Assembly (NCBI GenBank): GCA_022495005.1
Contig: JAGYXB010001411.1
Span: forward strand, 806,001 to 870,000
DNA: 64,000 nucleotides
From: Rhyacophila brunnea
Taxonomy: Eukaryota > Arthropoda > Insecta > Trichoptera > Rhyacophilidae
Direction of reading: 5' to 3'
Every line of letters starts with the position of its first letter. Position 1 is the first letter of the stretch. Shown in pieces: positions 23,346 to 36,735 of the stretch. The notes under the pieces were generated by a model. It saw only the letters and a list, made by a program, of their open reading frames with translations, was not told the DNA's origin and made no database searches. Position numbers and translations under genes: made by a program.

Positions 23346-25300
23346 ATGTTATCGTACTTGCGCATAATAATAGTATTTAGTTAAGTATGTTCTTTAGAAA
23401 GTAGTACTAAATTTTGTATGTTTAATAATGGTTGTTACCTTTTTAAACATTTTTTGTAAATAAATGTAAAAAAAAAATAAATATATTTTTTAATCTATTT
23501 TATATTCATGGTTAAATAAACGTCAGCTATATAAAATTATGCAACGGAGTTATTTCGTATTCACATCACTGTATAAGATATGCATTTGTCTCTTTCATGC
23601 TATGTGTAGGGCCGTCAAAAAGTATCAATAATTTTAATCCGATACCTAGGTCTATACTTTTCATCCAATACGGTATCAAATCCCTCGATACTATATAATC
23701 CTGCATAGACTATTTAAACGCTTATTGGTGATTATAATGCATGAAAATATGTGCAATATTTTAGCCATTATCATTAATGTAGTTTTTTTTAATTTTGCAC
23801 CAGATGGAGGATATAGATTTGAAGTATAATGTGTTTTGTTTTAATATTTTTGGCATATTATTAATCGCCAAAATTTGACAATCGTTATGAGTCGATATGT
23901 GAAAAACATCCAACCCCCGCGAATAAGTATCAGCGGTGTGATCAATAACAGAAGCTATTTGTTTTTATTTAAATTTATAACGAAATAATTATATTCAGTA
24001 AAATTGCGCGAGATCAAACCAATGCTATTTTCTTAAAAAAAATTGAACCAAATTCATATTTCAGTCTACACTACATAAATTAGTATAAGATCATGGTTAT
24101 TATTTTGGAAGAAAACACCGCATTTTTGTGCTGCATATTATGCTATCTTCACGTACCTACAGCTGCAATGAACTTTCCCAATATAAATTTCCAAATATGC
24201 TTAGTATTTTTTCATCTATTATTGATAATACCCAGTACATTGATTAGTATACTCCTACTTTTCTGATGAAAATAAAGAAAATTAACAATGAAATAATAAT
24301 TTAGAAACTAAGGAAACATAGACGACTAAGTTGAGTTAATCTAGGTACCTCAAAGTTAAATTATTTAATATTATAAATTCTACATAATTATCGAAAATAT
24401 TTTGTTAAGAGGTATGGTTCTCAAAAAGGTATATTAATGTCACACCAATAAAATTATCCATTATATTACTGTTCGAATGAAATATATTGACATTTCACTT
24501 TATATTTCCTATTATTTGACGTGTTTGAATATGGCACAAAAATATTTAAATTATACACGTATGTATATGAACTTGAATACAATATTTTGTAAGTTTTCAT
24601 ACAATATTTATTATGTTAGTATCCTGTTACGCGGATAATAAGTATTTGATGATGTGAAAACTGGTTCTATCTCATTTACTTATATATCACCACTTTCGCT
24701 TCATTAATGCTCAGTATTTCATTGTCAAAGATTTTCGTTGGTATATTATTATGTTCTCCAAAACCATTTCTATGGATATTATAAAAATATATCCTGTAGA
24801 CTATATGGAAGGCGCAACCAATTAATATGCGACAGCAATATTAATACTTCTTATAATATATTTGTGTAATATATAACTATATATTTCGCTACAAAGTAGG
24901 TAATAACAATTCAATATTTTTTCACTCGCGGTGAGTATATTGGAATAAATGCGCAGTCACCTAGCGGAAAATATAAAGCTTGCAATTTGACACAATTGTT
25001 TTAAAGTGTTTTATATAAACACTACGTAGGTACCTAAAACAGTAAAAAGAAAATTGTTCTGTATATTCAACGTATATAGTCAAAAAGAAACTTTCAATAA
25101 TTAAACAAAAATATTGTAAAATATGAATTCTTTAAAAGATCCCATTTTTATTATTTGCGTTGTTATCATGTTACATATATCTATCTGGGTCAATACATTA
25201 TTATTGAAACGTCTATATAAATATTATCTATATTCTATGAGCTATATTTACCCCATATCTCCACACTGGACAGTAAGACGCTATGTCGGTATATATTATG
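23346..25300. other. No supported feature
   Basis: Very AT-rich. A TAGGGCCGTCAAAAAGTATC start at about 23608 resembles a hAT-type end, but no matching right end was found. Confidence 0.45.
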
Positions 25301-25307
25301 GGTGGTA

Positions 25308-25460
25308 TGCATGACCCCCACAAGAGGGAGCTTCTAGTCTTGGGGCCCGGTCATTGCAAGTAGAGCAGTTAAGTGAGATAAACACACACCACGTATTTGT
25401 TCTATTAGCCGGCGCTATTTTGGTTGTAAAATATTAACATTTTAAAATATCGAACATGCA
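25308..25460 (+). mobile_element. MITE family E, left half
   Basis: GCATGACCCCCACAAGAGG, CTAGTCTTGGGGCCCGG and TAAGTGAGATAAACACACA match the left half of 59244-59725. The right half is missing. Confidence 0.6.
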
Positions 25461-25469
25461 TAACTTGAA

Positions 25470-25700
25470 CACACCTCAGATATATACCCACTAGAGAAAA
25501 TCATATTTGAAAAAACACGATGCTCGACGGGCTTTGAACTCGTATACTAGTATCGCGCCAACTGTACATTAACCAATTATGCTACGAACCTCCTATCTAA
25601 TTACGACAATGGAATGTTACATTCTCAAAATCTTGTGAATTATTTGTAATTGTTTATTAAATTTTCTCTTATAAATTAAACAGAGTTTTAAATAATTCAT
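25470..25700 (-). mobile_element. tRNA-derived repeat (family C-like), degenerate
   Basis: A minus-strand tRNA-like segment near 25535-25590 (CGGGCTTTGAACTCG is a worn B-box; ATTATGCTACGA is the A-box side). It is flanked by CACTAGAGAAAATCATATTTG and AAAATCTTGTGAATTATTTG, which resemble the family C arms. Confidence 0.55.
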
Positions 25701-25849
25701 ATAAAAAAATGTATATAACATATTTGCGTGTTTTCCAAATTTTCTTACGATAATATTATAATATTATAACACATGGTGCTTATTATATTCTTTCTGATTT
25801 ATCCACAATAATATTTAAATAAAATACCTAGCTTCATATCAGCTTATCG

Positions 25850-26125
25850 GGTTTACGTTTCCCCTGCTAGTCCCATCTTCGGATTTCCCGCGAAGTTTTC
25901 ACCCGTGTCACGAGCCGTTCCGCGATTTCGCTTTCAAACTTTTTGATTTAGTTTTTTTTCTCTCTCCCACCGTCGGTTAAAAAAGGTTCGGGGCATCAAG
26001 TGAGATATCTTATGACAGTGACGTTCGTGAAGTTATACCGCGTTATACGTTATACGTGGCGGACGGGGAAAAAATACGCAAAGTTTTTCGATATAAATCT
26101 CCGTCAGTGGAAATAGTGTATGCCT
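25850..26125. other. GC-richer unique segment, unassigned
   Basis: This segment (for example TTTCCCGCGAAGTTTTCACC and CGGTCGGTT-like motifs, then GTTATACCGCGTTATACG) stands out from the AT-rich background. No open frame, splice-flanked exon or repeat partner is seen. It could be a conserved non-coding element or an old transposon. Confidence 0.3.
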
Positions 26126-26129
26126 ATAT

Positions 26130-29100
26130 GATTTTTTTACAAGTCAAACAGACATCTGCAGAACTGCTATGAAGAGATAAAACCATATTGAATAATATAA
26201 TATATATATTGTGGTGCTACATATTATTATATATTTTATAACTAAACTATTTTTTTGTTCAATGTTTGTATTTAACATCCATAATTTGGAAAAACAGAAT
26301 ATATTTACATTCTAAAATCATGTATATTACATAGTTATGTAATTTAAGTACATTTTCTAAGTGTTTTGAAATCAATATTTAGAGAAATCCAGATGCCGTC
26401 AACGATCATCGCGAATATTTACGGAATTTGAAATTACTACATAATTGCATATTGTTAGGAAATTTTGACGTGATTAATGATTACACTAATACCTTATTTG
26501 GCAAAGCATTTTAATTTGTTAAGTCCTATTGATACATATTATATTTTTCTCTTTTTTATATTAGGTATGTAACTGAAGTATTCCATAAAATTACATTATT
26601 TATATTGTAATCTTGTGAATGCATTGAATATAAAATAATTACTTTAGAAAATTATATTTTCTTCTAGAAAATTATGTGATCTTACTAGTACATCATTACC
26701 CGCGATTATAGTCTCACGTTATCATCCGTATTATTGTATTCAGTGTATTCTTGTAACGATCAACAAACTCTCCTCCAAACATCCACGACAACGACCTCAT
26801 ATTATCTCCTTGGCGTCACCATACCTCCATTTTTTTTTTTTTGAAAATTGCACGTGGTTTTGTCTATTCATGATATTGTGTACTATAAACATACGCCTAC
26901 ATTATTATATAACAATAAAATGTATATGTTTCAAATAAAATCAATTGCTAGTCATTTGTATAAATAATTTAATGAAAAACCAAAGCGGCTGGTATTATTT
27001 TTACTTTGATTAAAATGGATATTGATAATAATAATTATTATCAATATCCATCATTTTAATAAATACCTTTAGAGTTGTCGTAATTAATAAATAAGTAACC
27101 ATTTGTTATGTGCACATTAACCTGTGGTATGTATGCATTTCACTATATATGGCAAAGTAATGGTGATTAGCTACACTGAATTATTTCACTCAGTGATTTT
27201 TCTCTCGAGAAAACGTGCTGTTTAAAATACATAGCAGAAGATAAATGCACTAAGCAAATTGAATTTGTGTATACGGTGTTTGTTTATCTTCTTATAGTGC
27301 AGTGAGATATTTTTTTAGAAATGTCTTTTAATTCAACCTTACATATTATTATTGCAATATGCTGTAGTATTAGATTTTTAAGTTACTATTTTATTCGTAA
27401 TTTGAGTAGATTTTTATTAGATGTGTTTAATTAACTAGGTGTATAATAATTTATACACGTCATCGCCTACCCAATGCAAAAGGACCATAATTGCAAATTC
27501 ATAGTTTCGAGAAAATCGCATTTGTAGTTTTGCAACTACTTAATACACAGGTTTGACATCAAATATCTCGAGTATGAAGATATTTTAATTTTGTTTTCCT
27601 AATGATTTATACTTTTGTTATTTTAATAATACCAAAAACACATTAGTATCTATAATAATAAAATTATGACATTATTAATATTATCTACTTATTTATTTTT
27701 GTCGTAGATTTGTATTAGTAGCATTCCATAATTTAGTGTTTATGATCCTGGGTTTGGCTTTCGGAATCTTCAGGTTTTATACAAACTACATTATGTATTT
27801 ATAGCTGACTGTACAATACATATAGCTTGAAGATTAGTTAAAAATGCATAAATCGATTCATATGGAAGAATACAAAGCTTCCAACAATTATAATTCATTT
27901 TAATATGTAGCATGACTCAATAATATCACATTAAAGTAAGTTGAAAGTTCATTATGAATTACCACTGCGATGTTTGAAATTGGTGCAGTATTTATGATGC
28001 AGATTAATCTCGTAGCATGTCTCGATGGACGTCAGTCGTTCACGTCAAAATTCCTTGGCTGTACCAAAAGAGCGCGTACGTACATACTCACAAACCGAAC
28101 CCGGTGTATATGCCACAACCACGCGAAACACTCGAATTCAGTGAGGATCAAATCGCCGTCACAGAACATGATCGTAGTATCTCGAGAAAAAAAACATTGT
28201 TAAGTTATTTATCACTATACAATCCTCAATCCAATAGTAAAACTGTTTACGTATTTAGATTCTCGGAAAACCCACGTTAGATTTCAGTAATATAATGAAT
28301 AAATAAAATTTTATTTTTAAAATAGTGAAAAATTATAATTGGATGAATCGTGATTAAAATTAATATGAAGTACCTACGTAAACAATGGTTTTCATCTGCG
28401 GTCAATTTCCGTAGGTCACATCAGGATTTAGTGACGGACGTTCCTAATCACGTAGAAGCTTGAATTACAACTTTACTCTAAATCAATGCAGATTTATTTT
28501 ATTTGTATGTATAATGCAATTGAATTGAGAGACACTCTGTATTTTTGTGTTTGTTGATTAGAGTATATAGAATTAGTTATTCTGTTAGCGCAGACTGGGA
28601 CTGCTAGAATAGAAACAAGAGGAAAAGTGCACTGAGAGACGAAATAATTTGTTTATTGTTGTTTAGTCAGCCGACCAAGTGGCAGAGGGCGATGCACCAT
28701 GCATTTTCTCTTGCAATTATACTTAGCATTTCACTGAAACAGAACGAAAACATTTAATTCTTCCAGAATAAATTAATATACAACAGTTTTTGCCCTAGTA
28801 ATTCACATATAATATTTTTTTATATTACAATTTTCATAACGATTTAATATAGATTTTTATTGCGTTTGCGTTACGGCATTGCATTGTTTCTCATTGTTTA
28901 TAAATAAACAAGGTATTGTGGTTTGATTACTTATGTCCGTAATGTTTTTTGCTATTATTTATGATTGTTCATCAAAATATTATTAATAAAGATGTTCGAT
29001 TGTATAAAAACTTTTGTTTTACGCTAGTAATGGTGCAGGGTCTTTTTATTGCAGTACAGCTATAAAAATACATTTGACATCATAAAAATATGATTCAATT

Positions 29101-29220
29101 ACAATATACGTAAAGCGTAATGATTTTAAGATCGCACTCGATTCGATACATGTCAGACGAGGTGGTCAGCATCCACCAAATAGTGACAAATGTATCTGTT
29201 TTTTATCCAAGTGTATCTTA
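26130..29220. other. No supported gene
   Basis: AT-rich. It holds the 27009-27060 hairpin and two overlapping plus frames at 27970-28280, neither resembling a known protein. Confidence 0.45.
27009..27060. repeat. AT-rich perfect-type hairpin
   Basis: Arms of ~24 bases (ATTAAAATGGATATTGATAA and inverse) meet almost without a loop; the right arm has a 3-base insertion. It could form a cruciform. No surrounding element ends are seen. Confidence 0.8.
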
Positions 29221-29224
29221 CAGG

Positions 29225-29625
29225 CTTCAGATGAGACAATTTACACCACCACACTAAGTAAGCCAGCTCCAGGCCGGTCATGGTGACTTCGCGACCAAAC
29301 TACACAGTATTACTTTTATCGAACATAGACCAGAATGGCCATCAAAACACTGAACATGTCCTCTAGGATTGCCCGTTGATAGGATCTGACCGACCTGAGC
29401 TGTTTGCCAGAATCCGTGTTTATACGGGTACAATTAGCCACGCCGACATAATATCAACTGAGCCTATCTTTGAAACATTTAAAAAGTTTGCTGCGTCGTA
29501 TAAAAGACGGAATAATTATAACCCCTTCTTCGATGTATCACTTTCATTTCGTGACTTTTCTGTTTCGGAAGAGTTTCAGTACACGGATACAGAGGACTCT
29601 CGTGTCACTAAAGATAACTAACGGC
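29225..29625 (+). pseudogene. Jockey/R1-like LINE C-terminal fragment
   Basis: The frame reads SNIDQNGHQNTEHVL, stop (TAG), DCPLIGSDRPELF, then SHADIISTEPIFETFKKFAA. The H-x3-E-H-V-L-x-DCPL...R pattern is the end of the RNase H/zinc-knuckle tail of Jockey- or R1-type LINEs. The TAG probably replaces a Trp or similar codon. No upstream RT is visible. Confidence 0.6.
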
Positions 29626-29629
29626 ACAG

Positions 29630-30780
29630 TTAGCCAAGAATCATTCATAAACTTTCAAAACTCTGTCTTTAAGCATTAAGCTGCATAATTGCTACATCAA
29701 AAGCACAGTGCAACTTCAGCTCTGGATAACTAAAATCTTTTCATTCAACCACATTTAATTAATGTAATGAAAGGCAGCTGTGCACAACTCAAAGTATTGT
29801 TGTTTGAAATTGGTAATCTAAATTTAAAATCATAAATAACAATGACATACTATATAAAAAACGTTTTACGCTTGTAACATTACACAAGCAAAGTTGTTTT
29901 TAACCTCAAAGCAGCTTTTAGAGAGATATATCAAGTTTTTATGTTTTTTACTGTTAACATTCATGCGGCTTTTGGAATTTAACGCATTTTTTATGTAAAT
30001 ATATGGTTCACTATGCATTCATAATAGATATCAGTTTCAGACAGTATCTATAAAATATATGCATTAAAGAGGTACTTTTAAATGTTGGTTAAAAATAAAA
30101 TAAAACGGTACACCGATTTTCAATTTTTCTCATACCGTCTGAAAAATAGATTTAACATAATCATTGACTGCAATGATTGATTATAATCTGATTTTTTCTA
30201 AGGAGACTTTTTTTACGTTGTGAACAGGAAGAAGTCACATGACGGTGACCAAGTCTTGTGGTAGATTAGTAACCAATTTGAAGACAAATTTCTAAAATTT
30301 TTCGATTGTAATGGTCGATTTATGGGACAAAGCTCTTTTTGTGCTCTAATATTGAAAATTTTTCTTTCAACTTATCTTTCAAAGAATACAACACTCTAAA
30401 ATAAGTACCTGTTATCAATCGTAATGATTCATTAGGAATCCCAAAAAACTGTAAGCATTTTCTTTCTTGTCCAAAAATCAGTCTTGGTCTTCTGCAACGC
30501 AATTCCACTAATCGTAATTTATTGTTTTAACTATTAATGTTTAAACTGTTTTTTTAATGATTGATCCGAGTTTCGTCAGATTTAAAGTCACAAATCAATA
30601 TAAAAAGTCTTTTGAATAGCTGAAATATCCATCACTCTATCATATGTTTTCTTTAGAATCCAGTATATCTACCTATTCTGGACTAATCGTATCAAATTAT
30701 CCACGTTTTAGACAGTTAGCTGCTTCAGAGATATAAACGTCAAGATTATCAATTTTACCTAAGATTCTAATATTCTACAT
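29630..30780. other. No supported feature
   Basis: AT-rich sequence with a single unidentified 62-codon minus frame (30508-30320). Confidence 0.45.
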
Positions 30781-30784
30781 TCCC

Positions 30785-31110
30785 GTGTATTTTCTTCTTT
30801 GGTCATATCCTTTTAACGGAAGCATATGGACAATACACGACGCCTCCAAGAACCTCTGTAATTCCAGGTCATATCAGCGTCACGTAGCTAACGTATACAC
30901 TCTACAGATAATATTTAGTGGCGTTCTAGGATTCTGAAATCCATTTAACTTGAAGAATATGTAAGCCAGGTTTAAGTTCTTTTCAAACATCCGCACCATG
31001 TGACCAAGCTAAGTCCATCGTTGCTTATTCACTCTCAGTGTGATGAGAGGCTGCTTTTTTTGATCTCTTGCCTCATCATTACTCCTTGTTAAATAGAGCG
31101 GCCCGTTGCC
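30785..31110 (-). pseudogene. LINE 3'-end fragment, same lineage as 46215-46735
   Basis: On the minus strand: RWTWLGHMVRMFEKNLNLAY, then a GFQNPRTPLNIICRVYT-like segment, then SWRRRVLSICF and a stop. The order and wording match the fragment at 46440-46690, including LNLA and IYRVYT. It is degenerate. Confidence 0.65.
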
Positions 31111-31231
31111 TTGTGAATTTTGATTTAAAGCAAATTATGTTTATAATTGTAAGTTTTCTTAGCTTATGGATTTCGTCTTAAAACATCATTGGTAATGTGA
31201 TTAGGACAGGAACCTTTTATCGTATGTTTAT

Positions 31232-31811
31232 CAGTGGTGAAGGGTGAAGATATGCTGTTAAGATCCGCTCTAAATAGTGCACATTAAACTTTGTTAGTCA
31301 TACGTATTTGATTTTATTGAATTAAGACTTAAATTTACAGATGGTGTTGGTAAGTATTTAAAATCAATTAAACCCTTCCTAAACCAAACAATATTAGTTT
31401 TGGTATATTTTGGGCGATACAAAAAAATTTTACATACTTTTTCATTAATATTTCTTTGTTTTCGTTCGATTAAGAATACATATTACACATATTAGTTAAT
31501 TTTTCTAAATTCTTTAAGCCCTGCCTAACCAAACTATAATAGATAATAAATATTATTCTATCTATAAAATATTCAAAGTGATGTATAATTTAATTGCACA
31601 ATTTTCAATATTTTATAGAGAGACGAGTATTTTCTTGACTATTATCTATTATGGCTTGGTTTCACAGGGTTTAATTGAATTTTAAAAACTAACCAACACG
31701 ATCTGTAAATTGTAGTCTTATTTTAAAGGGAACAAATGCGTATGACTGACAAAGTTTAATGTGTACTATTTATGGAGGATCTTAACAGCCTACCTTCACC
31801 TTTCGATACTA
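31232..31811. mobile_element. hAT-type MITE
   Basis: A 580 bp element with ~150 bp inverted arms (31232-31390 and 31645-31811). The termini are CAGTGGTGAAGGG and CCTTTCGATACTA, and the next motif GGCTGTTAAG is shared. It is flanked by ATGTTTAT at 31224-31231 and ATGCTTAT at 31812-31819, an 8 bp duplication with one change. No coding capacity. Confidence 0.8.
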
Positions 31812-31839
31812 ATGCTTATATAGTCATATTATCTAATCA

Positions 31840-32160
31840 AGACAACATACTTTATAAATACTAGACGATCTTCGTAGCTATGGTCGCATTAAGGTGCGCG
31901 AGCGACTAACACGGCGTTTCTGCATGCATGTATGGACCCCGGCCGCTACGCTCAATTATTCAGACCCCTTGTACAATTTTGCGCGCACCAGTCGACGGCG
32001 TATAGAGGGAGAGGGGGTTGAGTTAGTTTATTTTGCGGCGCCACATTTCAAATTCCCACGTACGGTAAATTTAGAATTTCAGCTCACGATTTTCCGATCC
32101 GCCTGCAAAAATATTTATTGTGTATTGTCGATGTGGGTCGCCATCTAGTGAGTGCCCTTT
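31840..32160. other. GC-richer segment, unassigned
   Basis: It begins near ACTAGACGATCTTCGTAGC directly after the hAT-type MITE and ends near GTCGCCATCTAGTGAGTGCC. An 84-codon plus frame lies in it, but its protein (many Arg and Phe) resembles nothing I know, and CG-rich sequence opens frames by chance. Possibly a worn transposon. Confidence 0.3.
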
Positions 32161-32439
32161 CCAAACTTATTTTATATCAAAACTTGAAATCTCTTATGCG
32201 CAAAATATCAATTAATTTGATGTAAATAGTTTTTCCGAATTTTTCTCAGCGATGATAAATATTAAAATTTCTGACAGTATGTAGGTATATTGTACAATCA
32301 TTTCTTTAAAATTCATACAACTTACTTGACTAGTAACAAATTTTCAACACAGCAGACTCATGGGTAACATAATAATTTTTAAAAAAAAAACCAAGAACCA
32401 TGCATGTAGTATATAGGTACCATAGATACAGATTAAACA

Positions 32440-32775
32440 ATAAACATTTTTTTTATTCAACGAATAATAAATTCACAATATTTAAGAAACATTTTTTTTT
32501 ATTATTGAACAAACATAAATTGAAAACACCTCAGGAAATTATAGACAACTAGAAAAACTTCGCTCGCTTCAAAGAGTATTATAAAATGTGCTAGTTAATT
32601 TTGTCGCAATTAGGTAGGACGCCCATAGTGTAGTTGGTAGAGCACATGGGTGAGAATACTAGGGGCGCGGGTTCGATTCCCGCTGGGCGTCGTTTTTTTC
32701 CAAAATTTTTTTTTCTAGTGGTTCTATATTTATCTGATATGTTTTCAAATTATGTATGTTCATATATTAAAATAT
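32440..32775 (+). mobile_element. Family C element with a well-preserved tRNA-like core
   Basis: The left arm at 32450-32575 includes TTATTCAACGAATAA. The tRNA-like core at 32622-32695 reads GACGCCCATAGTGTAGTTGG at its 5' side, with a perfect B-box GGGTTCGATTCCC. The first bases, GACGCCCA, pair with the last, TGGGCGTC. The inverse arm follows to ~32770 (TTTCTAGTGGTTCTATATT). It is kept as a repeat and not called a tRNA gene because the flanks are repeat arms. Confidence 0.7.
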
Positions 32776-33824
32776 TGGAAGGAAGATGACAGTTTGGAGA
32801 GACTGACTATACTTAACATCATACATGGTAAAAGAAAAGCGGAAAACGCACGCATATTGAAAACCATTATATCTGCATTCTATAGATCTTTCACAGCAAC
32901 CCATTTACGTTAGATAGCATTTTGCTTTCTCCACATTTCATATTTATTATTAATTTAACAATACGTATAAATTTAGAATTGCTCCATAATTATTTCACCA
33001 TTCCATTAAAATCGTGTCCGTATCAATATATATATATTTTTTAAATAGTTGATTTTGGCAGTGAGAGAATTTGTGATAATTACTATATTTATCGAATGGT
33101 AGTTTTTTTCCATATTATGCACATAAGTACGGTGTCTGTTTCATGGATTATTAATTTTATATTGTAACGTTTTTAAACTATTGTCTAACAAAGTGACTGC
33201 CTTGTTTGCTGCATGTAAAACCATCCCTGCAGTGCGTTCATATTAGTCTGAATCAATATTTATGTTCATATTCTCTCATTCAGCTTTGAGTACCAAGCAT
33301 ACTGAACCAATATGTCAATACTAAATTCAAACTAACTTTATATCGAAACACACATGCATTAATAATATTAATTTGTAAATTTGACAAAATAATTTTCTCT
33401 TCGGATCGGCTTTCAACACAGCTCATAAGTCTCTTTGAATATATTTATTCGACCACATTTAACGAGACTTTTTCTAACAAAATAACAAGGAAACTTTTTG
33501 ATTTTTAGTGTAGATGTCTACACCTCAATGCTGCCAGACTTTTTCATAGTTGCCAGTAATTGAGAATTGTTCGATGTTATATTTAGTTTCCATAGTATTC
33601 TCTGTAAGACATGCTGCTAGAGATGTGTGTACATAATAATACATTAACGGTTGGCTTTCATAAATATCCGCTACATGAACTCATGAATTTTCATACAAAT
33701 TTTGAATTTAATTACTGCCTGATAAATTCATAAAATCAATTTGAGATACATCTTGATGACAGCTATAGTATTATATTATTGATGACATATCTAGTTATTG
33801 ATTTAATTTAAAAAAAAAATAGGA

Positions 33825-33910
33825 ATACTGCGGCTCTCCTAGTCCTATGAATAAGGTACTTTTCTTTCATCTAGAGACTTCGGGTTCGATTCTCGATGAG
33901 GTGACAATAT
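33825..33910 (+). mobile_element. tRNA-like SINE fragment
   Basis: CGGCTCTCCTAGTCCTATGA on the A-box side and GGGTTCGATTCTCGATGAGG on the B-box side lie ~50 bases apart, the spacing of a tRNA-derived pol III promoter. No arms are clear. Confidence 0.45.
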
Positions 33911-35715
33911 ATTATTTAAGTATGTAATAATATAATTACTGTTTAAATACACTACTGTCATTAGATCTCATGGGTTGTTTTAGTGTTGAAAAAAATATAT
34001 ATATAATATATTATATAATATAACTGAGCTATTTATGATAATATTGAATATTATTTTCAATGTAATATTGTATTTGTTCGTCACATTATTTTATTGTATG
34101 CGCTTGTACAATATTATTACATTATGAGGTTGTATATATTTAGATAATATTAATTTAGTTAACTATGTAAGTATGTGAATTAGGTATTTAATAGTTTTAC
34201 GTCATGCAGAGATAAACATACTTTGCAAAGAACAAATTCAATTAAACGAATATTTGTGAACTGTTTAATTGAAAGGTTTTATATTTACTAATCATTATAT
34301 CTTATACAATATAATATGATAAGTTCTTGTGAAGGGTACTTAATTTTATTATCGTTTGAGATCGTTAATTCTATTTTATGTTAATATATGTTACTATTTA
34401 TCCTATTGAATATAATATTTTCAAGGGCGCCTAATATTTAATAGAGGTAAACTACGTTGTACTTGAGATATGCGTGTAGTAGGTTTGAACCGTACTGTCT
34501 ACTCAGTAGTAGGTACACCAGCATCTTTTCATTTTACTTTATCTCATCGTAGAGTAATGGTTAACCAAATAGCTGACAGCCAGTCCTTATAATAAATTCT
34601 GTTAAGATTCCAAACCATGAATGACCACAATATGTTCAACTGAAGCAGACATGTTAATTCACCCTTTTCCATGATTCATTTATGAATTTTAATTTCACTC
34701 AGAACTTCAAAGAAATACATAATTTTATTCACGAGCTCATTCAATTGTTTTAAGTCTGTCATATGATAGATAAACATCGCAAAATCGAACAATATTTCAT
34801 TAATGTTATGTTGTTAAAAAATGTATAATAAAAAATACTTGTGATCGATTGACTAAATTTTATTGAACGCTTCCTTGTTATTGAATTTAAAATTTAATTG
34901 GTTGCTTGTATTCCCTGAAGATATTTTATGACTTCTTCAGAAACCTCGACGCATCAATCATTTTCTTAAACAATATGTCACGTAAAAATATTTTCGAACC
35001 AAATTGTAGAAAATTTGAGTGCATATTATCTTGTCACGTGAAAATTGATTATGTACACCATCTTTGGAAAAACCATTCTCATGAATCATTTTTTTTTTCA
35101 AGTTAGCATGAATTGCTATTGGTATAAAAGACTGTAGATACAGGTAATTCAATATAACACTATTATTGTAAAGTTAACAAATAATGCAGGATATTACAGA
35201 TACTTTATGTATTACTAAAACTACAGAACATTCTAAGATTGAAGTTTTGTGAATCATTTCAACAACCTGGCTTTGGCATTTTATAGTTTTCAGATAGGTA
35301 CTATATACACTTACGGTAAACATACAGTTTACCAAAGATACTATCAAATAATATGTATTTCGGTATGTAAATAATACAATGTATGAATTTTGTTCGTTTA
35401 TTCCATTTTTGAATTTTACCACATATTCGAATAAAATGTGTGTAATTCTACATTCGAATTTAATTAGGTATTCTTTTGTTTGAGTTTTACTACTGTAGTA
35501 GTTATTATAATAATCATTTTACATATTATTGTAATATGTATAGAAAGAGTTATTGAAAAATGTAATAATTATTATTGTGTTGTTGTGTAAGGGTAAATGC
35601 ATATAATATCGATTCACAAAGCGACGTCGTTCAAATCCGGATATGTCAAATCATAGTTATATTTAATACAAAATGATAATATAAAATATATTAAATTCTA
35701 TCATAAGTGACCCAA
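33911..35715. other. No supported feature
   Basis: AT-rich with short TA runs near 33990-34025. The overlapping frames at 34906-35152 lie on both strands and are not genes. Confidence 0.45.
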
Positions 35716-35719
35716 TGAC

Positions 35720-36735
35720 CTAGGGTGGGCTGGACTAGTGTCCACTAGGTGTCCGCGCCGGCCGGTTTAGCGTCTCCGTTGATGCCGTCCAACCACCGGA
35801 GTCTGCGCCTGTCAATCGACTTCTGACCGTTTGATCTTGTATTCAGGAGTCCCTTCGACGATTGATCACTATCTATTCTTGCTACATGGCTTACCCATCG
35901 AAATTTACCAAGTTTAACGAATGTCGAGAAAAATTCTTTTTGGAAGAAATTATAGAACTCTTGGTTATGCCGAATTAGGGATTTCAATACCGAATGAATA
36001 TATCAATACCGGTATTTCAATATTCCTTATTAAATATCAGTATTAATATAGGTATTCGTCAAAGCATATTATAGATAAAAAGAAGTACCTATTAATAAAT
36101 ATAATTAGTATAATCTATTTGAAACACTATTTTATAGCAACCTAAAGTTGATCTATAAATATGTATAGATCATAATATATTAGAACTGATAATTTGTACA
36201 AATACTATAAATCTAGGTACAGGAAAATTTCTCTCAAATTCAACGTTTGTTGGATGTACTATCAATATTCGATAAATAATTATAGAATAATTGGAAATAT
36301 TTGCCACGAATATTTTCTTTTTCGAAATATGTATTCGCAAAGTATATTTGAGAGATTTTGTTTTGATATCATTAACTTTTGTTGGTTTCAGTCAATATAT
36401 TGGCATTTTTAATATGCAATATACAATGTAACACTAAGTAATGATAAAATAACATTAAATTTAATTCATTTTCGAAAAAAAACATAAAGTGTATGCTTTC
36501 GTAATACCGAAAATATCAGAATTTTGGATTTTTGAAACTGGTATTTCGTTGTTAAATAATAGTTGAATACCGGTTTTTAAATACCAATATTACAATCCCT
36601 ATGCCGAGTCCGCCATTCTTCTCTTTCTAGTATAGGCCCATATATCCTATGTAGCACTTTTCTCTCAAATTTATCGAATACACGCTTTACAGGCCTTGGT
36701 GAGAGTCCAACACTTCAATCCGTAGGTCAGTATTT
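35720..36735 (-). pseudogene. LINE fragment interrupted by a hAT-type element
   Basis: On the minus strand, from 36735: LIRQILTYGLKCWTLTKACK, breaks, then KRRMADSA up to the insertion (35976-36601). Beyond it come LGKFRWVSHVARIDSD and RRRLRWLDGINGDAKPAG. These are LINE motifs downstream of the RT. The insertion separates sequence that is contiguous in other elements. Confidence 0.7.
35976..36601. mobile_element. hAT-type non-autonomous element inside a LINE fragment
   Basis: A 626 bp element starting TAGGGATTTCAATACCG and ending CAATATTACAATCCCTA. It is flanked by TGCCGAAT (35968-35975) and TGCCGAGT (36602-36609), an 8 bp duplication with one mismatch. It is AT-rich with many ATACCG-type repeats. 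LINE coding sequence resumes on either side. Confidence 0.75.

Noticed and set aside
23608..23950. Further hAT-type element starting TAGGGCCGTC
   Set aside because: No inverted right end or target duplication could be found.
31894..32148. 84-codon frame as a host gene
   Set aside because: No recognisable domain and no splice context; it lies in a GC-richer patch where long frames arise by chance.
32622..32695. Possible functional tRNA gene
   Set aside because: A and B boxes and end pairing are good, but the flanks are family C arms and the anticodon arm is not convincing.
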